In this document: in pieces, positions 1 to 5,869 of the stretch
Layout of the letters: the number at the start of each line of letters is the position of its first letter
Numbering within the stretch: position 1 is the stretch's first letter
Assembly (NCBI GenBank): GCA_002373855.1
Contig: DFKO01000095.1
Span: forward strand, 1 to 5,869
DNA from: Lachnospiraceae bacterium UBA3643
Lineage (GTDB): Bacteria > Bacillota > Clostridia > Lachnospirales > Lachnospiraceae
Length of the DNA stretch: 5,869 nt
Direction of reading: 5' to 3'
Notes under the pieces: model-generated
Seen by the model: only the letters and a program-made list of their open reading frames with translations
Database searches by the model: none
Told to the model about the DNA's origin: nothing
Made by a program: the position numbers and the translations under genes

Positions 1-190
1 TCTCGTACTCTTCGTAGAGACTGATCGCGTCGTCTGTATGATGGGTCTGATCATATTTTGTGATCACAAAAGGATCTTTTCCTGCGCTCTGAAGCTCTTC
101 AAGCTTCTCTCTCCTCACCTTGAGGAGCTGGTTTAAATCCTGTGCCTGATTCTCTGCAGGCTGATTGTTCTTATTATTCTGCTCTGCCAT
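1..190 (-). CDS. lysS: Lysyl-tRNA synthetase, class II (N-terminal 63 residues only, runs off the window)
   Basis: Reading the minus strand from ATG at 190-188 gives a frame that stays open to the window edge. The first ~17 residues are a polar Asn/Gln-rich tail (MAEQNNKNNQPAENQAQD), followed by LNQLLKVRREKLEELQSAGK, DPF and then KYDQTHHT. This is the usual start of bacterial class II LysRS, just ahead of its OB-fold anticodon-binding domain. The enzyme charges tRNA-Lys in the cytosol. Only the leader and the helix before the OB fold are visible; no catalytic motif is in view, so the call rests on the N-terminal pattern and on position directly after greA, a gene pair common in Clostridia. 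A purine-rich GGACGGAAAAG lies a few bases before the ATG. The 43-base gap after greA has no terminator, so the two are probably co-transcribed. Confidence 0.9.
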   Translation of the reverse strand, partial: MAEQNNKNNQPAENQAQDLNQLLKVRREKLEELQSAGKDPFVITKYDQTHHTDDAISLYEEYE

Positions 191-233
191 TATCTTTTCC
201 GTCCGATTACTTTATTGCTTTCTTAAATCAAAA

Positions 234-710
234 TTATTTCTGTACAGAAATGCTCTTAACCTTGTACTGGATAACACCTGCGGGGCACTCAACCTCTACT
301 GTCTCGCCCTTCTTTGCACCCATGAGTGCTACACCGATAGGTGACTCGTTTGATATCTTGCCATCGAGTGTACTTGCCTCAGAAGCTCCCACGATCTTGA
401 ATTCGATATCTTCCTTGGTTTCAAGATCTGTAACAACTACAGTACATCCAAAGCTTACTTTTGTCACCTTGCCGTTGACTACCTCTACATCTACTACCTC
501 GGCATTCTTAAGGAGTTCCTCAAGCTCAACGATCCTTGACTCGATCTTGCCCTGCTCCTCTTTTGCTGCATCATATTCTGCATTTTCAGAGAGGTCTCCC
601 TGCTCTCTTGCATCCTTAATCTTCTGTGCTACTTCCTTACGTGCTGTGAGTGTAAGGTATCTGAGCTCCTCTTCATACTTATCCTTGCTTTCTCTTGTTA
701 TAAGTGACAT
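234..710 (-). CDS. greA: Transcription elongation factor GreA
   Basis: GreA enters the RNA polymerase secondary channel and stimulates cleavage of backtracked transcripts. The protein is 158 residues, the normal family length. Residues 1-75 form the N-terminal antiparallel coiled coil, with the tip signature GDLSENAEYDAA at 38-49. Asp39 and Glu42 correspond to the catalytic acidic pair of E. coli GreA (Asp41, Glu44). Residues ~80-158 form the FKBP-like C-terminal domain, including the conserved ISNESPIGVALMGAKKGETV at 119-138. The frame also has an ATG at 740-738 that would add 10 residues (MTRIERQVND). I chose ATG 710 because MSLITRES matches the family start, because AGGCAGG sits 8 bases ahead of it, and because the upstream ATG lies only about 10 bases after the predicted transcription start with no SD. 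The gene is intact and followed by lysS. Confidence 0.97.
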   Translation of the reverse strand: MSLITRESKDKYEEELRYLTLTARKEVAQKIKDAREQGDLSENAEYDAAKEEQGKIESRIVELEELLKNAEVVDVEVVNGKVTKVSFGCTVVVTDLETKEDIEFKIVGASEASTLDGKISNESPIGVALMGAKKGETVEVECPAGVIQYKVKSISVQK

Positions 711-718
711 ATCATTTA

Positions 719-725
719 CCTGCCT
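719..725 (-). promoter_or_regulatory. Shine-Dalgarno sequence deciding the greA start
   Basis: AGGCAGG on the minus strand lies 8 bases before ATG 710-708. No comparable purine run precedes the in-frame upstream ATG at 740-738 (TAGTGCTTTTATA), so the shorter GreA is favoured. Confidence 0.75.
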
Positions 726-754
726 TTCTATGCGTGTCATTATAAAAGCACTAT

Positions 755-784
755 ATTATACCTTTTTTTACATATATGTGTCAA
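755..784 (-). promoter_or_regulatory. Consensus sigma-70/sigma-A type promoter for greA-lysS
   Basis: On the minus strand there is a perfect -35 TTGACA at 784-779, an 18-base spacer, and a perfect -10 TATAAT at 760-755. Transcription would start at about 751-748, leaving a leader of roughly 40 bases to ATG 710. The TGA stop of the upstream membrane-protein gene (783-781) lies inside the -35 hexamer. Two small dyads overlap the promoter: GTCAA-AA-TTGAC (791-780), which covers most of the -35, and ACATATATGT (779-770) in the spacer. Either could be an operator, but both are short and AT-rich, so chance is possible. The identification rests on the consensus match and placement only. Confidence 0.85.
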
Positions 785-1569
785 TTTTGACTTTCGTAAA
801 TATCATGGTAGACACCGGGATGGTAATACACCTCATAATCCCCTGTCTCGCCTATCTTGAGGAATCCGTATGTCGACGGATTGTTTATAAACTGACGCCC
901 CCTGTTTACCACAAAATAGCATGTGGCCGTATCGTAGCAGTTGTGTCTGATCAGTTCAAAGTCATACCAGTCCTGCATGATCGCATTAAAGAAATCATTT
1001 TCCGTCTCCACCCAGTTAGGATCCAGCTGTTCCCTGCCGTAGGGCATGGTGATATCCACATCATACTGCCTGATAAATATGAGTAGCTCCAGTGGAAATG
1101 CTGCTTTCTTTACGGGACATTCGTGGGTCTCTATGATATCGGAGAGGTCTATCACCTCCTGGGGTATCTGGTATTCATTTTCCGCTTTTTCAAAAGTGTA
1201 GTCCGATGTGTATACGAGATTGCCGCCAAGGAGCAGCACCAGTACTATCAGCAAAAATCCCATCACCCTGTGGTCATTTATCAGCTCCGTACCTACATAT
1301 GCCAGACCGATACCCATGGGTATGAGCCAGAAGAATCTCCAGTAAGTCCCCGTATCCACCAGTCTCGTATATACCACATATAGCAGGGGGATAAATATGA
1401 TGATGGCCATCCATACACTGCCGTGGAGGAGTACCGTATATCCGGCCTTTTCCTTGTCATTTTCCGTGACAGCCAGAAATACGAGGCCCACGAAAAAGAG
1501 AACCATAAATACTCCGGTACCCGTATATCTCGAATATTGTTCAAATATCTCTCCGATTAACTGACCCAT
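781..1569 (-). CDS. Membrane protein, four transmembrane segments plus extracytoplasmic C-terminal domain (unknown function, GT-C partner-like)
   Basis: The product has 262 residues and no function I can name. Hydrophobic segments lie at about 18-35, 45-67, 78-95 and 103-119. Residues 120-262 are a polar domain. Placing the charged loop ENDKEK (36-41) inside puts the C-terminal domain outside the membrane. Visible blocks are YWRFFWLIPMGIGLAY at 76-91, EYQIPQEVIDLSDII at 132-146 and FIRQYDVDITMPYGR at 165-179. The outer domain has three cysteines (151, 211, 217), so a disulfide is possible. I recall similar short membrane proteins beside DUF6077-type proteins in Lachnospiraceae, but this is memory, not a search. 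The ATG at 1569-1567 lies 3 bases after the upstream stop, in the same frame. AGAGGG, embedded in the upstream gene's last codons, sits 8 bases before it and supports independent, coupled initiation. The TGA stop overlaps the greA -35 box. Confidence 0.85.
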   Translation of the reverse strand: MGQLIGEIFEQYSRYTGTGVFMVLFFVGLVFLAVTENDKEKAGYTVLLHGSVWMAIIIFIPLLYVVYTRLVDTGTYWRFFWLIPMGIGLAYVGTELINDHRVMGFLLIVLVLLLGGNLVYTSDYTFEKAENEYQIPQEVIDLSDIIETHECPVKKAAFPLELLIFIRQYDVDITMPYGREQLDPNWVETENDFFNAIMQDWYDFELIRHNCYDTATCYFVVNRGRQFINNPSTYGFLKIGETGDYEVYYHPGVYHDIYESQN

Positions 1570-1572
1570 AAA

Positions 1573-2682
1573 CTAAACCCTCTGGAACAAATAGTAATAA
1601 ATCAGGTTGTACATATACAGGAATATGTATACATAGCACGGTATCATCGAGACGAGTGTCATCAGTATGATACGATAATTGATATTTCTGATGCTGACTA
1701 CCGCGAGGAATACTATCTCCATCACCGCCAGGAGCAGTATGCCAAGGCTGCTGGCAAATGCCCCTGCCAGATTTACCAGAAACAAAATGAAAAAGAGTCC
1801 GCAGATCTTTAGTGTAAAGCGTCTCCTCTTCTCCGTCTCCCTGGCGATCAGGAGGATGACATCAAATACAGCCGGTATCGCGATATTGGCCAGCATCGAT
1901 TTGCCCTGCCATGTCCTCGTTAAGAAAAATACTTCATTTGTATATACCGATGTGGCTCCAAACATATTTATAAGTGAGATGAGCACCATAAATACAGGGA
2001 GTTTTGACCTGTCATTATTAAAAAGTTTTATTGCGATATGACCGTAGATCATATATGTGATCGGGATGAGCACTATGGGCACCACCGTATGGGCTATCAC
2101 CGCTGCATGTATACCGCTCAGCCTCGCCAAAAATCCGTAAAACATGGTGAACTGGGCCAGGGCATGCCTTAAGTGCAGGGCCTGGGGTGCACCGGTATAA
2201 GCATTGATGGTAAAGAGCTTATCCTTTTGATCTGCAATGACTGCCATCGTCACATACTGGGCATCGTCGCCGTTAGGTGTAGCCAGGACTATCGACATGA
2301 TTATCTGTCCTGTCATGATGAGGAAAAATACTATCCATGTGATGAGATCCCGTCTCTGCATATGTTTAATATCAGGGAGCATGATATACTCTTTGATTCC
2401 TGTCTTTACCACGCCTGCCATGGCAAATGATACAGACAGTACCATGACTGCAGATATGATAAAAGCATAAGTCAGGGCAAGCGTCGTCATGGTATACCCT
2501 TTCACAACAAAAAAAGTGGCAACTATCTGAAATATCGATACCATCAGTAGCCAGCCACAAAGGTATACAGTGCTTATCCTCTTATGCTTTTTCGTGATCA
2601 GATGAGATGGGAGGAGTCCCACAAGGATCGGCATCAGAACCAGCCATATGACCGGTTCCGAAACCATCTTTATCTTATCCAT
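1573..2682 (-). CDS. Polytopic membrane protein resembling DUF6077, possible GT-C-like glycosyltransferase subunit
   Basis: The product has 369 residues with about nine or ten hydrophobic segments, at roughly 12-29, 38-60, 66-92, 113-134, (174-190), 193-218, 228-244, 263-281, 291-330 (two) and 337-363. Basic loops (KKHKR 31-35, KHMQRRD 106-112, RETEKRRR 281-288) fit an inside placement. This puts the loop after segment four outside, with its acidic motif TPNGDDAQYV (135-144). Acidic residues at that kind of position are typical of lipid-phosphosugar-dependent GT-C enzymes. A second outward loop carries RTWQGKS (256-262). Both blocks match my recollection of DUF6077, a family without assigned activity, so transferase function is inference. 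ATG 2682 follows the dehydrogenase stop by one base, with AGG-containing purines before it, so translation is probably coupled. It ends in TAG, in the same frame as the next gene. At 369 residues it seems short for a complete GT-C enzyme. Confidence 0.85.
   Translation of the reverse strand: MDKIKMVSEPVIWLVLMPILVGLLPSHLITKKHKRISTVYLCGWLLMVSIFQIVATFFVVKGYTMTTLALTYAFIISAVMVLSVSFAMAGVVKTGIKEYIMLPDIKHMQRRDLITWIVFFLIMTGQIIMSIVLATPNGDDAQYVTMAVIADQKDKLFTINAYTGAPQALHLRHALAQFTMFYGFLARLSGIHAAVIAHTVVPIVLIPITYMIYGHIAIKLFNNDRSKLPVFMVLISLINMFGATSVYTNEVFFLTRTWQGKSMLANIAIPAVFDVILLIARETEKRRRFTLKICGLFFILFLVNLAGAFASSLGILLLAVMEIVFLAVVSIRNINYRIILMTLVSMIPCYVYIFLYMYNLIYYYLFQRV
1576..1586 (-). promoter_or_regulatory. 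Shine-Dalgarno region of the 262-residue membrane protein, inside the end of the upstream gene
   Basis: On the minus strand CCAGAGGGTTT precedes the TAG stop (1575-1573). The AGAGGG core ends 8 bases before ATG 1569. The same bases encode the final Gln-Arg-Val of the upstream protein. This is the main sequence evidence that the downstream reading frame is translated separately and not only by readthrough. Confidence 0.6.
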
Positions 2683-2683
2683 A

Positions 2684-3994
2684 TTATCTACCTATGCAGG
2701 AATATTTAATACCTGCGTTTCTCATGTCTGCAGGTTCATACAGGTTACGTCCGTCAAATACGACAGCACTCTTCATATTAGAGGTAAAGTCCTCAGGCTT
2801 AAGAGCCTTGAACTCGGGCCACTCTGTCATGATGATGCACAGGTCCGCATCCTTAAGCGCAGACTTTGCATCAGGTGCATATTCTATATAACCGTTGCCG
2901 TGCTTACCCTCCGGGTAACGTTTTTTAAAGTTTGCTTCCGCAACGGGATCTACTGCCACGATATGGGCACCGTCCTCGAGGAACAGGGGCATATGCTTAA
3001 GGGATGATGCTTCTCTTAAATCATCCGTGCCTGCCTTGAATGCGAGGCCGAGTACTGCGACTCTCTTGTCCTTTAAACTGATATTTGCATTCTTTACCTT
3101 TGTATAGAGGATTCTCTGCTGCCTCTCGTTTACCTCGACTGCTGCCGAAACTGTCTTTAAATCATACCCCTTGCTCTTGGCAAGCTCTCTGAGCGCCTTG
3201 GTATCCTTGGGAAAGCAGCTGCCGCCGTATCCGATACCGGGATTTAAAAATCTGTTGCCGATACGCTCATCGTAGCTCATGCCCTTTGCTACATCCTTTA
3301 CGTCAGCTCCGAGGAGTTCACAGAGGTTTGCGATATCATTCATATATGAGATCTTGAGTGCGAGGAAATCGTTGCTCGCATACTTGATCATCTCGGCACT
3401 CCTCCTGTTTACAGAGAGGATAGGTACGCCAAAGGGTTCGTATACTTTCTTAAGTATCTCGGCTGCATGTACCGACTCCGTACCGATGACGATCCTTGAT
3501 GCATGGAGCGTATCATGAACTGCTGTACCCTGGGCAAGAAACTCGGGGTTTGATGCCACTTCAATATTTATGCCGGCCTTTACATTGGCTTTTAAGAATT
3601 TCTCAATGTCATCATTGGTACCGATGGGCACTGTGGACTTTACTACCACGAGGGTATCCTTTACAACCGACTCTGCTATCTGCTTGGCTACACCCATTAC
3701 ATAATCGAGGTTACAGCTGCCGTCCGGTCTCTCGGGTGTACCCACACCGATAAAGATCACATCAGACTCCCTGTATGCAGTCGCATAATCTGTGGTATAT
3801 CTGATACGGCCTGCAGCATAGTTTTTCTGCATCAGCTCTTCAAGGCCCTCTTCATAGATGGGAGATACGCCGCTCTCCATCACCTTGATCTTGGCTTCAT
3901 CGATATCGACACATACCACGTCATGTCCTGTCTCTGCAAGACATGTACCCGTAACCAAACCTACATATCCTGTACCGGCTACCGCAATTTTCAT
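2684..3994 (-). CDS. ugd: UDP-glucose 6-dehydrogenase
   Basis: This cytosolic enzyme oxidises UDP-glucose twice with NAD+ to give UDP-glucuronate, a donor for acidic surface polysaccharides. The protein is 436 residues, the usual length, and intact. The N-terminal Rossmann domain opens with AVAGTGYVGLVTGTCLA (4-20), with acidic Asp30 after the second strand. GVGTP at 83-87 and STVPIGT at 120-126 are family blocks. The central region has SNPEFLAQGTA (148-158) and KYASNDFLALKISYMND (204-220). The catalytic cysteine is Cys260 in GYGGSCFPKDTKAL (255-268), with Asp264 as the usual accessory residue. The C-terminal UDP-binding domain contains VLGLAFKAGTDDLREAS (314-330). ATG 3994 is preceded by GGAGAG at 9 bases. 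It lies 28 bases after the guanylyltransferase gene and ends one base before the DUF6077-like gene, so it is in one operon with both. Other UDP-sugar or GDP-mannose dehydrogenases share the fold; context and motifs favour UDP-glucose. Confidence 0.96.
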   Translation of the reverse strand: MKIAVAGTGYVGLVTGTCLAETGHDVVCVDIDEAKIKVMESGVSPIYEEGLEELMQKNYAAGRIRYTTDYATAYRESDVIFIGVGTPERPDGSCNLDYVMGVAKQIAESVVKDTLVVVKSTVPIGTNDDIEKFLKANVKAGINIEVASNPEFLAQGTAVHDTLHASRIVIGTESVHAAEILKKVYEPFGVPILSVNRRSAEMIKYASNDFLALKISYMNDIANLCELLGADVKDVAKGMSYDERIGNRFLNPGIGYGGSCFPKDTKALRELAKSKGYDLKTVSAAVEVNERQQRILYTKVKNANISLKDKRVAVLGLAFKAGTDDLREASSLKHMPLFLEDGAHIVAVDPVAEANFKKRYPEGKHGNGYIEYAPDAKSALKDADLCIIMTEWPEFKALKPEDFTSNMKSAVVFDGRNLYEPADMRNAGIKYSCIGR

Positions 3995-4022
3995 CTTATA
4001 ATACTCTCCATTCGCTTATTAT

Positions 4023-5093
4023 TTATAAATACTGATCTCTGTTGCAGATCCTTAAGTTCTCTACTATCTTCTTGATATCGCCGGTGCTGTCCTTGGCGCA
4101 TATCAGTGTGGCATCCTCCGTATCGACGATCACAATGTCGTGGATACCGATGGCTGCTATGAGCTTGTCCTCGCCCTCGATGATGCAGTTCTTGACATTG
4201 ACCGTCATGGCATTGCCGCTTACCACATTGCCGGCATCATTGGCCTGGCGCATACGTCCTACCGAGAGCCATGAGCCCACATCGTCCCAGCCGAATGTAC
4301 CGGGAAGTACATATATGCTGTCCTCTTTTTCAAGGACACCGTAATCGATGGACTCGGACGGAATCGATTCGAATACTCCGCTTAAGATACTCTCCTCATC
4401 GTCCGAACCGATGGATTCTTCTATGCGCTTAAGTCCGCCGTATATCTCGGGCAGATGCTTTTCTATCGAATCAAGTATGGTTGATGCTTTCCATACAAAC
4501 ATACCCGAGTTCCACATATATTCCTCGGTCTCGAGGTATTTCTTGGCTGTATTTAAATCGGGCTTTTCAACAAACTTATCCGCCTTAAATGCCCTGCCTA
4601 TCATATGATCCGGCAGAAACTTTATATATCCGTATCCTGTCTCGGGTGCATTTGGTGTGATGCCGATCGTCACGAGATTCTCACCTTCGTTCGCCACATC
4701 TATCGCATCCTTAAGGACATTGATAAACATTCCTTTATATTTGATCTGATGATCACTGGGGAGTACGAGCATGACTGCATCCTCATACTTTCTCCTCACA
4801 TGGATGGCTCCGAGGCCTATACACGGTGCGGTATTTCTGCCCACCGGCTCAAGGAGTATGTTTTCCTCAGGTATCTCCGGGAGATGCTCCTTTACAAGTC
4901 CTTTATATTTCTCATTGGTGGCGATAAAGATATCTTCATAATCGACAAGAGGCCTGATACGCTCTACTGTCTGCTGTATCATCGTCTTGCCGTCGCCTGT
5001 AAGACATAAAAACTGCTTTGGCTTGTTTACTCTTGACCTTGGCCAGAAGCGCTCGCCCTTGCCGCCTGCCATTATAAGTGCTGTTACTTTCAT
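4023..5093 (-). CDS. manC: Mannose-1-phosphate guanylyltransferase (GDP-mannose pyrophosphorylase), single-domain form
   Basis: It joins mannose-1-phosphate and GTP to give GDP-mannose and pyrophosphate in the cytosol. The nucleotidyltransferase signature GGKGERFWPRSR is at 10-21, followed by KPKQFL (24-29). Further family motifs are LLEPVGRNTAP (80-90), PSDH (112-115), PETGYGYI (150-157), VEKP (175-178), WNSGMF (194-199), SIDYGVLEK (248-256) and GWDDVGSW (268-275). The region from about 295 to 345 (GNAMTVNVKNCIIEGEDKLI and onward) is the short left-handed beta-helix end. At 356 residues it lacks the C-terminal phosphomannose isomerase domain of fused ManC/AlgA proteins, so mannose-6-phosphate must come from a gene elsewhere. 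ATG 5093 starts the conserved MKVTALIMAGG and is preceded by AAAGGGG, about 11 bases away, which is somewhat long. It is the first gene of the four-gene unit. Substrate GDP-mannose is well supported by the motifs, though some relatives use related hexose phosphates. Confidence 0.95.
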   Translation of the reverse strand: MKVTALIMAGGKGERFWPRSRVNKPKQFLCLTGDGKTMIQQTVERIRPLVDYEDIFIATNEKYKGLVKEHLPEIPEENILLEPVGRNTAPCIGLGAIHVRRKYEDAVMLVLPSDHQIKYKGMFINVLKDAIDVANEGENLVTIGITPNAPETGYGYIKFLPDHMIGRAFKADKFVEKPDLNTAKKYLETEEYMWNSGMFVWKASTILDSIEKHLPEIYGGLKRIEESIGSDDEESILSGVFESIPSESIDYGVLEKEDSIYVLPGTFGWDDVGSWLSVGRMRQANDAGNVVSGNAMTVNVKNCIIEGEDKLIAAIGIHDIVIVDTEDATLICAKDSTGDIKKIVENLRICNRDQYL

Positions 5094-5140
5094 TATATCC
5101 GGTTCCCCTTTGGATTTTATTATGTAAACTAATCTGATTC

Positions 5141-5169
5141 AGTATATCATACTTTCAGCTTTTTATCCA
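5141..5169 (-). promoter_or_regulatory. Candidate extended -10 promoter upstream of manC, with an overlapping dyad
   Basis: On the minus strand TGATATACT (5149-5141) combines an extended -10 TG with the hexamer TATACT (5 of 6 consensus). The hexamer TGGATA at 5169-5164 (4 of 6 to TTGACA) lies 17 bases upstream, inside the end of the regulator gene. A start near 5134 would give a leader of about 40 bases. The inverted repeat AGTAT-GAT-ATACT (5153-5141 region) covers the -10, and CTGA-A-TCAG follows at once, so a regulator could bind here. There is no terminator between the regulator gene and manC, so read-through is also possible. The match is moderate and not tested. Confidence 0.45.
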
Positions 5170-5869
5170 TTGAGCCCAACGCCTTCTGTAATCCTCCGGC
5201 GTCATCTCCTCTGTCTCCATAAAGTAGTCACGGAGCGCCTTTTCATCCTCGATGCCCACCTCGCTGATTATCTCCTCGATGGACTTGATGGTAAAGCGCA
5301 GGAGTTCCTTAACCTTATTAAACTTTCTGTTTACTATATAGTTCTGGAGACTGATACCGTACTTTTGCTCAAAGAGTGAGTTTAATGTCTCCGGCTGGAG
5401 TCCGTACTGGATGGAGAGTATCCTCTCAAGGTTTGGCTCGCCGATATGATCGTTGACCGATTCACGCAGTGATGAAAACTCATCCTCCGAACCTGTCTTG
5501 TCCCTGTCGTCAAATGAGAGTACGCTGTCTCCCACCGTATCGTTTAATATCATGCAGAGGATCTTGTCAAGGAGCTTGGACTGGTTGATCTCGCTGATGA
5601 CCTTGTTGTCCTCAAGGATCTCTGCCAGTCTGTCGAGATTTTTCTCATATCCTGCCAGCCCCTTCTCCGGTGTAAATACGGGTTTTTTCTTGTTTGCCTC
5701 CTCAAATACGGCAAAGAGCTTGCCGGGGAGCTCACCGTTAAAGTGTACCCACCTGATCACCCAGGGCTCGGCTGCATCACTTGTATGTGAGTAATGCTTT
5801 CTGCAGTCGAGAAATACCACGTCGCCTGCTTTTGCCTCGTACTCTTTTCCGCCTGTCTCCACTTTGCCC
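5155..5869 (-). CDS. AraC-family transcriptional regulator (N-terminus beyond the window)
   Basis: The frame is open to the window edge, ends at TGA 5157-5155, and shows 237 codons. A GTG at 5862-5860 could be taken as a start, but sense codons precede it, no SD is visible, and the AraC cupin domain would be truncated, so the gene most likely begins outside. Counting from that GTG, residues 8-43 resemble the end of the AraC cupin-like sensor domain (AGDVVFLDCRKHYSH, then WVIRWVHFNG). Residues 60-130 are a linker with a charged stretch. Residues 133-232 are the double helix-turn-helix: LERILSIQYGLQPETLNSLF, then GISLQNYIVNRKFNKVKELL, and SIEEIISEVGIEDEKALRDYF ending in MTPEDYRRRW. The second helix-turn-helix is divergent: GI-E-D replaces GF-x-D, and Glu stands where Gly usually precedes the final Thr-Pro. 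It lies directly upstream of manC on the same strand and could control the operon; its ligand is unknown. Confidence 0.88.
   Translation of the reverse strand, partial: GKVETGGKEYEAKAGDVVFLDCRKHYSHTSDAAEPWVIRWVHFNGELPGKLFAVFEEANKKKPVFTPEKGLAGYEKNLDRLAEILEDNKVISEINQSKLLDKILCMILNDTVGDSVLSFDDRDKTGSEDEFSSLRESVNDHIGEPNLERILSIQYGLQPETLNSLFEQKYGISLQNYIVNRKFNKVKELLRFTIKSIEEIISEVGIEDEKALRDYFMETEEMTPEDYRRRWAQWIKS

Noticed and set aside
711..740. Ten-residue N-terminal extension of GreA from ATG 740
   Set aside because: The start has no SD, would sit only about 10 bases from the predicted transcription start, and adds residues that GreA proteins do not have.
770..779. Palindrome ACATATATGT as an intrinsic terminator for the upstream operon
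   Set aside because: It is a short AT-only stem without a loop and is followed by an A-run, not a T-run, on the transcribed minus strand. It lies inside a consensus promoter spacer.
142..1086. Long plus-strand open frame of 314 codons
   Set aside because: It lies antisense to lysS, greA and the end of the 262-residue gene. Its product is Ser/Thr-rich in the way typical of reverse-strand reading of a good gene, and it has no recognisable domain or SD.
1293..1544. Minus-strand 83-codon frame within the 262-residue membrane gene
   Set aside because: It is in a different frame from the supported gene, Trp/Ser-rich, lacks its own SD and looks like a frame shadow.
4605..5009. Plus-strand open frame of 134 codons
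   Set aside because: It is entirely antisense to the well-supported manC gene, and its sequence has no family features.
5860..5862. GTG as the true start of the AraC-type regulator
   Set aside because: The reading frame stays open to the window edge, no SD is visible, and a start here would truncate the cupin-like sensor domain, so the codon is more likely an internal valine.

Overview
The window looks like chromosome from a Gram-positive Clostridia, most likely Lachnospiraceae. This rests on the greA-lysS pairing, the strong SD sequences, the consensus sigma-A type promoter, and a pair of membrane proteins of a kind I associate with Lachnospiraceae polysaccharide loci. The family-level placement is inference; no rRNA or other decisive marker is present. 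All seven genes read on the minus strand, so transcription runs from high to low coordinates, and gaps are short throughout (the longest non-coding stretch is about 70 bases).

In order of transcription: (1) 5869-5155 is an AraC-family regulator, cut at its N-terminus by the window edge. (2) A 61-base gap holds a candidate extended -10 promoter. (3) 5093-781 is a packed four-gene unit: mannose-1-phosphate guanylyltransferase (GDP-mannose supply), UDP-glucose 6-dehydrogenase (UDP-glucuronate supply), a 369-residue polytopic membrane protein resembling DUF6077, and a 262-residue membrane protein with an extracytoplasmic C-terminal domain. (4) A near-perfect promoter (TTGACA, 18-base spacer, TATAAT) starts at the very stop codon of that unit and drives greA (710-234). 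(5) lysS follows 43 bases later and runs off the low-coordinate edge.

The four-gene unit reads as cell-surface polysaccharide or glycoconjugate synthesis. Two cytosolic enzymes make activated mannose and glucuronate, and two membrane proteins with a GT-C-like layout could transfer or handle sugar on the outer face of the membrane. The most interesting point is that the two membrane ORFs lie in the same reading frame, separated only by a TAG codon and one sense codon. Their predicted topologies join smoothly, and together they would make a GT-C-sized protein of about 630 residues. This may be a two-subunit version of a GT-C-like enzyme, or one gene interrupted by a nonsense codon. The greA-lysS part is ordinary housekeeping. 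I see no mobile elements, CRISPR arrays, RNA genes or clear intrinsic terminators.
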